Below, in pieces: positions 8,606-17,597 of a stretch of DNA of 52,392 bases. The stretch is from NCBI GenBank assembly GCA_964011275.1, contig CAXGOB010000030.1, positions 1 through 52,392 of the forward strand, written 5' to 3'. The translations under genes and the position numbers were made by a program. Origin of the DNA: UBA7328 sp002471345. Its GTDB lineage: Bacteria; Bacteroidota; Bacteroidia; Chitinophagales; Saprospiraceae. Below the pieces are notes generated by a model. That model saw nothing but the letters and a program-made list of their open reading frames with translations. It did not search any database and was not told the DNA's origin. The first letter of the stretch is position 1. Each line of letters opens with the position of its first letter.

Positions 8606-10969
8606 CTAACTACCACACATAAGGCAGCCATCTTCCATTGTACACACTTCTCCTTCTACGATCTCCTCTCCTTCTTTTTGTTCTTCAGCAATAAATTTTT
8701 GCTGATGCTTTGAACTAAGTGTAAATTTAATAGGATCAACTGCTGCTTTACTTCTGAGATAGTACATTCCAGTCTTTAATCCCTTCTGCCATGCATAAAA
8801 ATGCATTGAAGTCAACTTTCCATAATTGGGATTATCAACAAATAAGTTTAAGCTCTGACTCTGACATATGTATGCCCCTCTATCGGCAGCTTGATTGATA
8901 ATGTTCTTTTGACTTATTTCCCAAACTGTCTTGTATAATTCTTTTAAGTCCTGAGGAATCTCTTCTATGTCCATTACAGAACCGTTCGCCGCAATTAGTT
9001 TCTCCTTTATGTCTTCATTCCAAATACCTCTATCGATGAGGTCCTTGAGTAGATGTTTGTTAACAATAACATATTCACCAGAAAGTGTTCGTCTAGTATA
9101 AACATTTGAAGTATAAGGCTCTATACATTCATTGTTCCCTAATATTTGAGAGGTGGAAGCCGTTGGCATTGGAGCAAGTAACAAACTGTTTCTCATTCCG
9201 GATTTCTTAATTTCAGCTTTCAAAGACTTCCAGTCATACCTATCTGAAGGTGTTACATTCCACATGTCAAATTGAAGAATTCCTTTACTAGCTGGTGATC
9301 CTTTGAAAGTCTCATACGCCCCTTCTTTCTTAGCTAGTTCTACAGATTCTGTTACAGAAGCATGATAGATCGTTTCAAAGATCATTTTATTCATTTCCAA
9401 AGCCTCCGCGCTTTCAAAAGGGTGTCGACACAGAATATAAGCATCAGCTAAACCTTGCACTCCTATTCCTATTGGTCTGTGCCTAAAATTAGACTTTTCT
9501 GCTTCAGGTACAGGATAGTAGTTTACATCAATTATCTTATTCAGATTTCTAGTAATTACTCTCGTAATTCTATGCAACTCCTCATAATTAAACTTCCCAT
9601 CATTGACAAATTTAGGAAGAGCTATAGAAGCTAAATTACATACTGCCACTTCATCAGGAGAAGTAAATTCTAGTATTTCCGTACAGAGATTACTAGACTT
9701 AATTGTACCAAGGTTCTTTTGATTCGATTTTTCATTACAAGCATCCTTATATAGTATATATGGTGTACCCGTCTCTATCTGAGAATCTAAAACATGAAAC
9801 CAAAGGTGCTGAGCCTTGACTGTCTTTCGCGCTAAGCCTTCTTTCTCATATTTTGTATACAATTTCTCAAACTCTTCTCCATAGCAATCAGCTAATCCTA
9901 TTGCTTCATTAGGACAAAATAGTGACCACTCTGCATCTTCTTTAACCCTTTTCATAAAGAGATCAGATATCCACATCGCATAGAAAAGGTCTCTAGCTCT
10001 TTGTTCTTCCTTTCCATGATTCTTTTTCAAATCAAGGAAGTCGTAGATATCAGCATGCCAAGGCTCTAAATACATGGCAAAGGCTCCTTTTCTTTTTCCT
10101 CCCCCTTGATCTACATATCTAGCAGTATCATTAAATACTTTCAGCATTGGAATGATTCCGTTAGATGTACCTCCTGTACCTTTTATATAGCTTCCTTTGG
10201 CTCTAATATTATGTAAGCTTAACCCAATGCCTCCTGCACTTTGTGATATCTTTGCACATCTAGAAAGTGTTTCGAAAATTCCTGGAATACTATCATCAGT
10301 CATTGTCAATAAAAAACAAGAAGACAACTGTGGTCGTGGAGTCCCTGCATTAAACAGTGTTGGAGTAGCATGTACGAACCACTTCTCAGACATCAAATTG
10401 TAGGTCTCTAGCGCACTGGTCAAATCCTCTCCATGAATCCCTAATGATGCCCTCATAAGCATATGCTGAGGTCTCTCAACAACTTCGCCATTCATTCTTA
10501 ATAAATAGGCTCTCTCCAATGTCTTAAATCCGAAGTAATCGAAAGTGAAATCTCTATCATAAATTATGGCTGAATCAATTATTTCCTGATTCTTTTTGAT
10601 TACATTCATCAAACTCTCAGCAATAAGTCCAGCCTTTTGACCAGTCTTGGGATCTATATATTCATATAAATCTTGCATTGTACCTGAAAAAGACTTTTTC
10701 GTGTTTTTGTGCAAATTTGAGATTGCTATCCTCGCGGCAAGAATTGCGTATTCTGGGTGATTTGTGGTCAAAGATGCTGCAGTCTCAGCTGCCAAATCAT
10801 CTAATTGAGTAGTAGAAACACCATCAAATAGGCCTTGAATAACCTTTTTACCTATTTCTATAGGCTCGATGTGTCGATCGTCCAGACCATAGCAGAGCTT
10901 TTTTATACGTGCCGTTATTTTGTCAAAGCTTACTTCTTCTTTTTTGCCACTTCTTTTTAGTACTTGCAT
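8606..10969 (-). CDS. nrdA: Class Ia ribonucleoside-diphosphate reductase, alpha subunit
   Basis: This 787-residue large subunit reduces ribonucleoside diphosphates to deoxy forms. An ATP-cone (about 1-90, starting MQVLKRSGKKEEVSFDKI) gives allosteric activity control. The catalytic barrel shows the active-site cysteine in PQLSSCFLL, the N-x-C-x-E triad in SSNLCTEILEF, the second redox cysteine in VAVCNLAS, and the Tyr-Tyr radical relay in GMYYLRSKAA. The C-terminal shuttle pair is CLMCGS. It is encoded 66 bp downstream of nrdB on the same strand; the terminator at 8544-8578 closes the unit. Confidence 0.97.
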   Translation of the reverse strand: MQVLKRSGKKEEVSFDKITARIKKLCYGLDDRHIEPIEIGKKVIQGLFDGVSTTQLDDLAAETAASLTTNHPEYAILAARIAISNLHKNTKKSFSGTMQDLYEYIDPKTGQKAGLIAESLMNVIKKNQEIIDSAIIYDRDFTFDYFGFKTLERAYLLRMNGEVVERPQHMLMRASLGIHGEDLTSALETYNLMSEKWFVHATPTLFNAGTPRPQLSSCFLLTMTDDSIPGIFETLSRCAKISQSAGGIGLSLHNIRAKGSYIKGTGGTSNGIIPMLKVFNDTARYVDQGGGKRKGAFAMYLEPWHADIYDFLDLKKNHGKEEQRARDLFYAMWISDLFMKRVKEDAEWSLFCPNEAIGLADCYGEEFEKLYTKYEKEGLARKTVKAQHLWFHVLDSQIETGTPYILYKDACNEKSNQKNLGTIKSSNLCTEILEFTSPDEVAVCNLASIALPKFVNDGKFNYEELHRITRVITRNLNKIIDVNYYPVPEAEKSNFRHRPIGIGVQGLADAYILCRHPFESAEALEMNKMIFETIYHASVTESVELAKKEGAYETFKGSPASKGILQFDMWNVTPSDRYDWKSLKAEIKKSGMRNSLLLAPMPTASTSQILGNNECIEPYTSNVYTRRTLSGEYVIVNKHLLKDLIDRGIWNEDIKEKLIAANGSVMDIEEIPQDLKELYKTVWEISQKNIINQAADRGAYICQSQSLNLFVDNPNYGKLTSMHFYAWQKGLKTGMYYLRSKAAVDPIKFTLSSKHQQKFIAEEQKEGEEIVEGEVCTMEDGCLMCGS

Positions 10970-11035
10970 GGGGTGTTAAATGTTTAGAATGTTAGAATGA
11001 GTTTTCTTGTTTTAACAGACATTTAGTACCAGTAA

Positions 11036-12013
11036 TTAGAAATCTTCATCAAGAGAGAAAACTTGCTTATCCTTATCAGCCATTACACCCGATTTTTGAT
11101 AGTCTCCAACTCTTTTTTCAAAGAAATTTGTCTTGCCTTGTAGTGAAATTAATTCCATCCAAGGAAAAGGGTTTTCAGCATTATATACTTTGGAATTACC
11201 CAATGCAACTAATAATCTATCAGCTACAAATTCTATATAGTGACACATCATTTCCGAGTTCATACCAATAAGATTTACTGGTAATGAATCAGAAACAAAC
11301 TCCTTCTCTATTTCCACAGCATCAGTAATCATTTCCTGCAATCTTTCTTTAGGTAGTTTTTGCTGAATATGTTGATTATAAAGAAGACATGCAAAATCAC
11401 AATGCATTCCTTCATCTCGAGAAATCAATTCGTTAGAAAAAGATAGTCCTGGCATCAGCCCTCTCTTCTTTAACCAAAAGATCGAACAAAAAGAACCTGA
11501 GAAGAAAATTCCTTCTACCGCAGCAAAAGCAATCAATCTTTCTGCAAAACTTCCATTGTCAATCCATTTGAAAGCCCAATCAGCCTTTTTCTTTACACAA
11601 TCCATATTCTCTATGGCATTGAATAAATAATCTTTCTCTTTATTATCTTTTATATACGTATCGATAAGAAGAGAATATGTTTCAGAATGGATATTCTCCA
11701 TCATTATCTGAAAACCATAGAAGAATTTAGCTTCAGTGTACTGTACCTCAGTCACCATATTCTCAGCTAAGTTTTCATTAACTATTCCATCACTCGCAGC
11801 AAAAAATGCCAAAACATGTTTTACAAAATGCCTCTCATTATCATTTAATTTGTTAGTCCAGTCTGAAAGATCTTGGTGAAGATCAATTTCCTCAGCTGTC
11901 CAAAAACTCGCTTCTGATTTTTTGTAGAACGCCCAAATGTCATCATGTTCTATTGGAAATAATACAAATCTGTTGGGGTTGTCCTTAAGTAACGGTTCTA
12001 CAAATTTAGTCAT
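11036..12013 (-). CDS. nrdB: Class Ia ribonucleoside-diphosphate reductase, beta subunit
   Basis: The 325-residue small subunit carries the diiron-tyrosyl radical cofactor. Seen are the N-terminal EHDDIWAFYKKSEASFWTAE, iron-ligand motifs ENIHSETYSLL (Glu, His and the radical Tyr) and GIFFSGSF, and the second ligand set SRDEGMHCDFA. The retained Tyr in SETY argues for a tyrosyl-radical class Ia enzyme rather than a Tyr-less class Ic enzyme. It is the first gene of nrdB-nrdA on the minus strand. The long upstream region (12014-12347) holds a DnaA-box dyad and a perfect short palindrome, possible control points for dNTP synthesis. Confidence 0.96.
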   Translation of the reverse strand: MTKFVEPLLKDNPNRFVLFPIEHDDIWAFYKKSEASFWTAEEIDLHQDLSDWTNKLNDNERHFVKHVLAFFAASDGIVNENLAENMVTEVQYTEAKFFYGFQIMMENIHSETYSLLIDTYIKDNKEKDYLFNAIENMDCVKKKADWAFKWIDNGSFAERLIAFAAVEGIFFSGSFCSIFWLKKRGLMPGLSFSNELISRDEGMHCDFACLLYNQHIQQKLPKERLQEMITDAVEIEKEFVSDSLPVNLIGMNSEMMCHYIEFVADRLLVALGNSKVYNAENPFPWMELISLQGKTNFFEKRVGDYQKSGVMADKDKQVFSLDEDF

Positions 12014-12061
12014 GGTTCTTAGCTCTTTACTTTGTTCACTTTAAGAGGTTCCTATTCCAGT

Positions 12062-12080
12062 CCTTCTTCAATGAAGAAGG
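12062..12080. promoter_or_regulatory. Palindrome in the nrdB leader (9-bp arms, 1-nt centre)
   Basis: CCTTCTTCA and TGAAGAAGG flank a single A, giving a 19-nt palindrome about 50 bases upstream of the nrdB start. There is no T tract on the nrdB-sense side, so an operator or a leader hairpin is more likely than a terminator. It does not resemble the NrdR box. Confidence 0.35.
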
Positions 12081-12202
12081 ATAAAAAATATTATCATATC
12101 GTCCTTAGAATGGTTGCCTATTCTGAAAGGAATACTTCACTACGAACGGGACAACAAATAAATGGAAATATTCGCTAATATGCCCATATCAGAAATCTTG
12201 AT

Positions 12203-12223
12203 TTATCCACATCGTGTTGATAA
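12203..12223. promoter_or_regulatory. Inverted pair of DnaA-box-like sequences upstream of nrdB
   Basis: TTATCCACA (12203-12211) is a perfect match to the classical DnaA box. It is mirrored by TTATCAACA on the opposite strand (12223-12215), with 3 bases between. The 334-bp interval 12014-12347 between nrdB and the convergently placed end of corA contains no gene; it holds this dyad, the palindrome at 12062-12080 and AT-rich DNA likely to contain the nrdB promoter. DnaA control of nrd is known in E. coli; control here is inferred. Confidence 0.45.
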
Positions 12224-12347
12224 GTTTTTTGTAAACATATTAAAAAAAATTAATATGGAACTGAGAGAGGGTGTTAATATTGATAAAAGTCATAGGTAAT
12301 ATTGACTATCAATATGTTATATATCAACCAAATACGTAATGTGAAAG

Positions 12348-13298
12348 TTATAATGCATCTTTTCGCCTTCCAAAGAACCATACCAATGCCAAACCTCCAA
12401 GGATGGAAATCAGTATGATAAAATAGAATGCAAAAGGATGACCTTTTAATGGCAAATGATCGAGATTCATCCCATAAAAACTGGCTACTAATGTGGGTAC
12501 CATTAGGATAATTGTGATCACAGTGAGCCTCTGGATGAAGACATTCATATTATTAGATATAATAGATGCATAGGCTTCCATTGTACTACTCAAAATATTG
12601 GTATGAACATTAGCCATTTCAAGTGCTTGACCGTTGTCAATTAAGATATCTTCAAAGAGGTCAATGAGATCTTCATCATTTCTTATCTTTAGAAAATCCA
12701 CTCTTTTAATCTTCTGATTCAAGAGACCATTGTCACTTATAGAGTTCACAAAATAGACCAATGACTTTTCTATTCGAAGTAGCTGTTGTAATTCTTTATT
12801 TCTACTTGAATTGTACAACTCTCGTTCTATCAATGTCCTTCTTAGATTTAGCTTTTTCAAACATTTCAAAAACTCAAAAACTGTCTGTTGAAGAATTTTT
12901 AGTGTGAATGCAACTTCATTTACAGCATCCGTTATTTTGACATATCCTTTCTCAAACCTATTTATGATTGGATTATCTACACTACTTATAGTGATAACTT
13001 TTCCTTCCAAAAGAATAATTCCAATTGGTGCTGTGATATATATAGGACCATTTTCACCCTTTTCCTGATTGAGGACTGGTGTATTGACTAGTAAGAACTT
13101 TAAATTATCTTCTTTTTCATATCTACTTCTCTCATCTATATCAAGGGAGTCAGTGAGAAGATCAAGTGGAATGTTGTATTGAGTTGCAATTTTTTCTAAT
13201 TCATTATGATCATAAGGAGGCTCAATATTAATCCAGTCGACATCAGAAGCATCTGACTCTTCAAACTGTGATCCCACTTTTTTATAATACTTGATCAT
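12348..13298 (-). CDS. corA: CorA family magnesium/cobalt transporter
   Basis: The 316-residue protein has the long acidic/helical cytoplasmic funnel domain of CorA (about 1-245) and two C-terminal membrane helices. The diagnostic selectivity motif YGMN lies at about residue 275, at the end of the first helix, and a basic tail (GRRKDAL) ends the protein. CorA forms a homopentameric inner-membrane channel for Mg2+. The gene is divergent from yidC with 162 bp between them. It ends about 330 bp from the nrdB start, with no obvious functional link. Confidence 0.93.
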   Translation of the reverse strand: MIKYYKKVGSQFEESDASDVDWINIEPPYDHNELEKIATQYNIPLDLLTDSLDIDERSRYEKEDNLKFLLVNTPVLNQEKGENGPIYITAPIGIILLEGKVITISSVDNPIINRFEKGYVKITDAVNEVAFTLKILQQTVFEFLKCLKKLNLRRTLIERELYNSSRNKELQQLLRIEKSLVYFVNSISDNGLLNQKIKRVDFLKIRNDEDLIDLFEDILIDNGQALEMANVHTNILSSTMEAYASIISNNMNVFIQRLTVITIILMVPTLVASFYGMNLDHLPLKGHPFAFYFIILISILGGLALVWFFGRRKDAL

Positions 13299-13314
13299 AA
13301 CTCTTAATAGGAGG

Positions 13315-13322
13315 CAAAGATA
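13315..13322 (-). promoter_or_regulatory. Candidate -7 box for corA
   Basis: TATCTTTG reads on the minus strand at 13322-13315, 16 bases before the corA start. It is a full match to TAnnTTTG, but no TTG was found at the expected 19-20 base spacing, so the promoter is only partly supported and would give a very short leader. Confidence 0.35.
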
Positions 13323-13428
13323 GCGCCAAGTATGATTCTTGATTTAATGAAATACTATAAAAAACGTACGCTTATCACTATATTTTCAAGACTTGTCCAA
13401 CACTACTACAATGTCTTTTCCAAAATAT

Positions 13429-13436
13429 TACCTTTG
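13429..13436 (+). promoter_or_regulatory. Candidate -7 box for yidC
   Basis: TACCTTTG at 13429-13436 matches TAnnTTTG 24 bases before the yidC start. The -33 element is not clear. Confidence 0.4.
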
Positions 13437-13460
13437 CGCGAATTTATAAGACAAAAATAA

Positions 13461-15302
13461 ATGGATCGTAATCAAACAATTGGATTGATTCTCATATTTA
13501 TCATATTGGTTTGGACATGGAATATGCAGTCCTTAGAACCTCCTATAGAGGAAGATACAACGCAAGAACTAGTCGCAGAGCCATCAGAAATAGGGGGGAC
13601 TGAGCAAAAATCTCAAGTTACAAATCCTGTACCTCAAACAGACAGTCTGGCATCAGCTGCTCTTCTAGGACAGTATGGAGTTTTTTCAACTGCAGCATCT
13701 GGTGAAGTAGAACTTTCTACTATTGAAAATGATAAATTAAAAATCACCTTTAGCAGTAAAGGAGGTAAAATAGTAAAGGCTGAATTAAAGGAACATCTCA
13801 AAATAAGGAAAAATAAGGAAGGGGTAGAAGAAACTTCTCAAGTCACCTTAATGGATAATGAGAGGAACAAGTTTGAATATTTACTCAATCTAAACAATAA
13901 GACTATCTCTTCTGAGGACTTGTACTTTACTTCTGATAAAACTGGAAACCAAGTAACTTTCACGGCCACCACATCAAACGGCGGCTCTTTTCAACAGATT
14001 TACGACTTGGGAGAAGGGTATGACTTATCTTATCAAATCAAATTCAATGGTCTCCAAAATGATCTGAGCAGAACAGAGGCTTCTGTGAAAATGAATTGGA
14101 TTAATGTTCTGAATGCAATAGAACAAAATGAAATGTGGCCAAGCCGCTATTCGTCTGTTTATTTCAAAGAAAAAGACGATGATTCTGACTATTGTAATTG
14201 CATGGCTGATGACTTAATTGAAGAACCAGAAAAGAAGATAGAATGGGTTTCCCATGCTCATCAATTCTTCAATACAAGCATTATGAGCGGTGAAACCCCA
14301 TTTGATGGTGGTTCTTTTAGCACTGAGATGATAGAAGATCCAGATGAGCTAAAAACAATAGGAAGTCAACTTAATATCCCATACAACAATGGTGCGGCTG
14401 AAAGTATAGCCATGACCATGTATATAGGCCCTAATGAGTATGAAAACCTAGATTCTTATGGCGTCGGCCTTGAAACCATTATTCCATATGGGAGAAGCAT
14501 ATTTGGCGATATAAACCGAGTTGTCATACGCCCTTCGTTTAATTTTCTATCCAAATTCATAAGTAGTAAAGGTCTGGTTATTCTCATTTTAATTTTTATC
14601 ATTAAGATGTTGCTCTACCCCCTATATTATAAGATGCTCTATTCCCAAGCTAAAATGGGCGTATTAAAACCTGAGCTGGCACATCTCAAAACCAAATTCA
14701 AAGATGATGCTCAGAAGATCCAAATGGAGACAATGAAGGTATATAGGGAATATGGCGTCAACCCAATGGGAGGATGTCTGCCTATGATTATTCAGATACC
14801 TATATGGTATGCGCTCTTTAGATTTTTCCCAGCTTCTATTACTTTCAGGCAAGAAGCTTTCCTATGGGCCAATGATTTGTCCTCCTATGACGCATTCATA
14901 AGTTTACCTTTTACACTTCCAATGTTTGGTGCCCACCTTAGTCTTTTCACAATTCTATGGGCGATAAGTCAAGTGGTGTATACCTATTATAACATGAAAC
15001 ACATGGATATGAGTGCCAATCCGGCAATGAAATATGTACAATATCTCATGCCTCTCATGTTCTTCGTTTATTTTAATACTTACGCTTCAGGATTAACATG
15101 TTATATGTTCTTTAGTCAATTAATGAATATATTACAAACAGTAATTACCAAAAAGTACGTCTTTAATGATGAAAAAATCAAATCCGAACTAGATCTCAAC
15201 AAGGCGAATCCTAAGAAAAAAGGTAAATTTCAACAGCGCCTTGAAGATGCAATGAAGCAACAACAATTACAGCAAAACAAGAAGAACCCGAAGAAAAAAT
15301 AG
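13461..15302 (+). CDS. yidC: Membrane protein insertase YidC
   Basis: This 613-residue protein inserts and folds inner-membrane proteins, alone or with SecYEG. An N-terminal membrane anchor (TIGLILIFIILVWTW) precedes a large periplasmic beta-sandwich domain (about 60-350) that carries the usual long insertion. The conserved Oxa1-type core follows, with SKGLVILILIFIIKMLLYPL, NPMGGCLPMIIQIPIWYALF and three further helices. The tail is strongly basic (Lys/Gln-rich), suited to ribosome docking. gpsA starts 5 bp after the stop. Length and layout are normal for Bacteroidota YidC. Confidence 0.96.
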   Translation: MDRNQTIGLILIFIILVWTWNMQSLEPPIEEDTTQELVAEPSEIGGTEQKSQVTNPVPQTDSLASAALLGQYGVFSTAASGEVELSTIENDKLKITFSSKGGKIVKAELKEHLKIRKNKEGVEETSQVTLMDNERNKFEYLLNLNNKTISSEDLYFTSDKTGNQVTFTATTSNGGSFQQIYDLGEGYDLSYQIKFNGLQNDLSRTEASVKMNWINVLNAIEQNEMWPSRYSSVYFKEKDDDSDYCNCMADDLIEEPEKKIEWVSHAHQFFNTSIMSGETPFDGGSFSTEMIEDPDELKTIGSQLNIPYNNGAAESIAMTMYIGPNEYENLDSYGVGLETIIPYGRSIFGDINRVVIRPSFNFLSKFISSKGLVILILIFIIKMLLYPLYYKMLYSQAKMGVLKPELAHLKTKFKDDAQKIQMETMKVYREYGVNPMGGCLPMIIQIPIWYALFRFFPASITFRQEAFLWANDLSSYDAFISLPFTLPMFGAHLSLFTILWAISQVVYTYYNMKHMDMSANPAMKYVQYLMPLMFFVYFNTYASGLTCYMFFSQLMNILQTVITKKYVFNDEKIKSELDLNKANPKKKGKFQQRLEDAMKQQQLQQNKKNPKKK

Positions 15303-15307
15303 TATAA

Positions 15308-16339
15308 ATGAGTTCTGCAGTTGGTGTAGTAGGTGCTGGCAGTTTTGGGTTAGCCATTTCTAAACTTGCCTCTGAAAATTCAGATGTATTACTTTATAGC
15401 AGAAGAACTGAATTGGTTAATGAAATCAATAGATCTGGTACTTTCAAGGGTCTAAAGTTTGGTGATAAGATAAAAGCTACATCTGATTTAAATCAACTTT
15501 CAGAACAGTGCAGTCTTATCGTTCCGATTATAGCTTCAGCTCATTTTCGCACAGTAATGCGCCAATTAGGTCCTTTTCTAAATCCGCAACATATAGTAAT
15601 TCATGGGACCAAAGGATTTGACTTGAAAAATGAAGATTTAAGTGCGAATACAGATCTGCTATTATCTGATGTCAAAACCATGAGTCAGGTTATCCTAGAA
15701 GAGACAAATGTACTTCGTGTAGGAGCACTTACAGGTCCAAATCTCGCTAAAGAAATTTTAAATGGTCTACCAACCGCTACTGTAATAGCAAGTGAATATG
15801 ATGAGGTAATCACTATTGGAAGGAAGGCTCTAGCTGGAAACACATTCTTTGTATATGGATCTCATGATCTAAAAGGTGCAGAGCTAGCTGGTGCTTTGAA
15901 AAACATTATTGCATTAGCATCTGGAATGGTTGCTGCAAATGAATTAGGCAAAAATGTACAAGCAATTTTGATAACCCTAGGATTGAGAGAAATGATGATG
16001 ATCGCTGATGCTTTAGGGGCAAACCCAAAATCTCTGATTGGGGCTGCAGGAATAGGTGATCTTGTTGCGACTGCGACAAGTGAAAAAAGTCGAAATTACT
16101 CATTTGGATATAGGATTGCTAAAGGAGAAAAATTCGAAAAAGTTCTGGATTCTATGGATGAAGTAGCTGAAGGGGTGAGGTCATTAAAAGTAGCACATCA
16201 AATTATTTCTCAATACAACATTCAGGCCCCGATAGCAAAGACTATTTATGGGATGGTTTACAATGGAAAAGATGTGAAGCAAAGTATTGCAGCTTTAATG
16301 AAATTTCCTTTCAGAATGGACATAGATCTCTATTCCTAA
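15308..16339 (+). CDS. gpsA: NAD(P)H-dependent glycerol-3-phosphate dehydrogenase
   Basis: The 343-residue enzyme reduces dihydroxyacetone phosphate to sn-glycerol 3-phosphate for phospholipid synthesis. The Rossmann motif GVVGAGSFGLA starts at residue 6. HGTKGFDL, LTGPNLAKEI and the catalytic-Lys helix LKNIIALASGM (Lys near 198) are all present, as is the C-terminal AAGIGDLVATATSEKSRN. It lies 5 bp after yidC, so the two are cotranscribed, linking membrane protein insertion with phospholipid supply. Confidence 0.96.
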   Translation: MSSAVGVVGAGSFGLAISKLASENSDVLLYSRRTELVNEINRSGTFKGLKFGDKIKATSDLNQLSEQCSLIVPIIASAHFRTVMRQLGPFLNPQHIVIHGTKGFDLKNEDLSANTDLLLSDVKTMSQVILEETNVLRVGALTGPNLAKEILNGLPTATVIASEYDEVITIGRKALAGNTFFVYGSHDLKGAELAGALKNIIALASGMVAANELGKNVQAILITLGLREMMMIADALGANPKSLIGAAGIGDLVATATSEKSRNYSFGYRIAKGEKFEKVLDSMDEVAEGVRSLKVAHQIISQYNIQAPIAKTIYGMVYNGKDVKQSIAALMKFPFRMDIDLYS

Positions 16340-16469
16340 TATCTACTTCTTGTAGGCCTAAATCAATGGAGAAGTATTTCTAATAGAAAAAAGGAATCTT
16401 TTCATCTATCTACTACAAACTATTATGTCTTTATTCTTTACTTTAACTCCCAAATTAAAAGAAATACCA

Positions 16470-17489
16470 ATGGCAGATTTTTCAAGCATCGATAAAGTTT
16501 CCACTAAATCAAAATCCTTTTGGAGAAGACCTGAAGGAATGACTGGAAGTCTTTTTCTAGTGGCTATTTTGGGCGGATTAGGATTTTTCGTTTTTACCAA
16601 CCTCGCAGCTATCCTTGCATTCACTCAATCTATGCTTGGACTGGTAGCCACAATTGCAGCATTAGGTGCAGTGGTTTATATGGTTTTAGATCCTAAAGTA
16701 AGAACACTTGCTAGTTACTTCTACAAGAGTATTATGAGAGGCATTACGAGTATGTTTATCACCATTGATCCAATTGGTATTTTGAAGAACTATATCAGTG
16801 ATCTTCAGAGCAATCTGAAGAAAATGGGTAAACAAATAGGATCACTTAGAGGGCAGATAAGAAAGATTAAAACGCTGATGCAGGATAATAATAAAGACAT
16901 CGAGCAAAATATTCTTATTGCAAGAAAAGCTAAAGAACAGGGCAATGACAAACAAATGATGCTCGCATCAAGAAAGGCTGCGAGGCTTAAGGATTCTAAT
17001 GGAAAATATGAAGCACTACATTCTAAAATGAGTGTACTTTACAAAGTGCTTACTAAAATGTACTCTAATTCAGAAATTCTTTTAGAAGACACTAAAGATC
17101 AGGTGAAAGTGAAAGAGCAAGAAAGAAAAGCAATACGTGCTTCTCATTCTGCTATGAAATCGGCAATGAGTATGATGACAGGGGACGGAGATAAAAGAGC
17201 AATGTTTGATCAAGCAATGGAAGCAATAGCCGACGACGTTGCAAATAAAGTAGGTGAAATGGAACAATTCATGGAACTATCCTCGAATATCATGGAATCT
17301 GTGGATCTTCAGAATGGTATTTTTGAAGAACAAGGCTTAAAAATGCTTGAAGAATATGAGAAGAAAAGCTCTCTCCTACTTTTAGGTGGTAAAGAAACTA
17401 GTGATAGTGAAACACTTGATCTGAATGAGTATCAGAAAGAAAAAGCAAAGCTTACAAAAGACTCTGGTTATAATGAACTATTTGATTAG
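16470..17489 (+). CDS. Two-TM membrane protein with long cytoplasmic coiled coil, unknown function
   Basis: I place the start at the ATG at 16470 (MADFSSIDKVSTKSKSFW), 15 codons inside the longest frame, because the upstream residues look non-coding; translation from 16425 is possible. Two adjacent hydrophobic helices (about residues 27-68 of this start) are followed by a long Lys/Glu/Gln-rich coiled coil (about 100-330), with an acidic, Leu-rich end. The helical pattern is reminiscent of PspA/band-7-like scaffolds, but I see no diagnostic motif and assign no family. It lies about 130 bp downstream of gpsA on the same strand and could be cotranscribed with it. The next gene is convergent, with a terminator between. 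Confidence 0.8.
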   Translation: MADFSSIDKVSTKSKSFWRRPEGMTGSLFLVAILGGLGFFVFTNLAAILAFTQSMLGLVATIAALGAVVYMVLDPKVRTLASYFYKSIMRGITSMFITIDPIGILKNYISDLQSNLKKMGKQIGSLRGQIRKIKTLMQDNNKDIEQNILIARKAKEQGNDKQMMLASRKAARLKDSNGKYEALHSKMSVLYKVLTKMYSNSEILLEDTKDQVKVKEQERKAIRASHSAMKSAMSMMTGDGDKRAMFDQAMEAIADDVANKVGEMEQFMELSSNIMESVDLQNGIFEEQGLKMLEEYEKKSSLLLLGGKETSDSETLDLNEYQKEKAKLTKDSGYNELFD

Positions 17490-17519
17490 TCTAATCTATA
17501 AATAATTAAATAGAAATAT

Positions 17520-17548
17520 AAAAAAAGAGCCGCTACTGTTAACGGCCC
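17520..17548 (-). terminator. Intrinsic terminator of the Crp/Fnr-family gene
   Basis: The stem is formed by 17527-17535 and 17540-17548 (core GCCGTTA/TAGCGGC on the minus strand, two wobble pairs), with a 4-nt loop. It runs on the minus strand into seven T (complement of 17520-17526). It lies about 50 bp past the stop of the regulator gene and between convergent genes. Confidence 0.75.
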
Positions 17549-17597
17549 CTTCTTAACTAGGATTTCAGAATGAATAATCCTTTTCAGGTTTTTACCT

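Noticed and set aside
12014..12347. Replication origin because of the DnaA boxes
   Set aside because: Only two boxes occur, with no clustered array or dnaA/rnpA-type neighbours; regulation of nrd is the simpler reading.
16340..16424. Terminator after gpsA (TACTTCT ... AGAAGTA)
   Set aside because: The 7-bp arms are separated by about 19 nt and no T tract follows.
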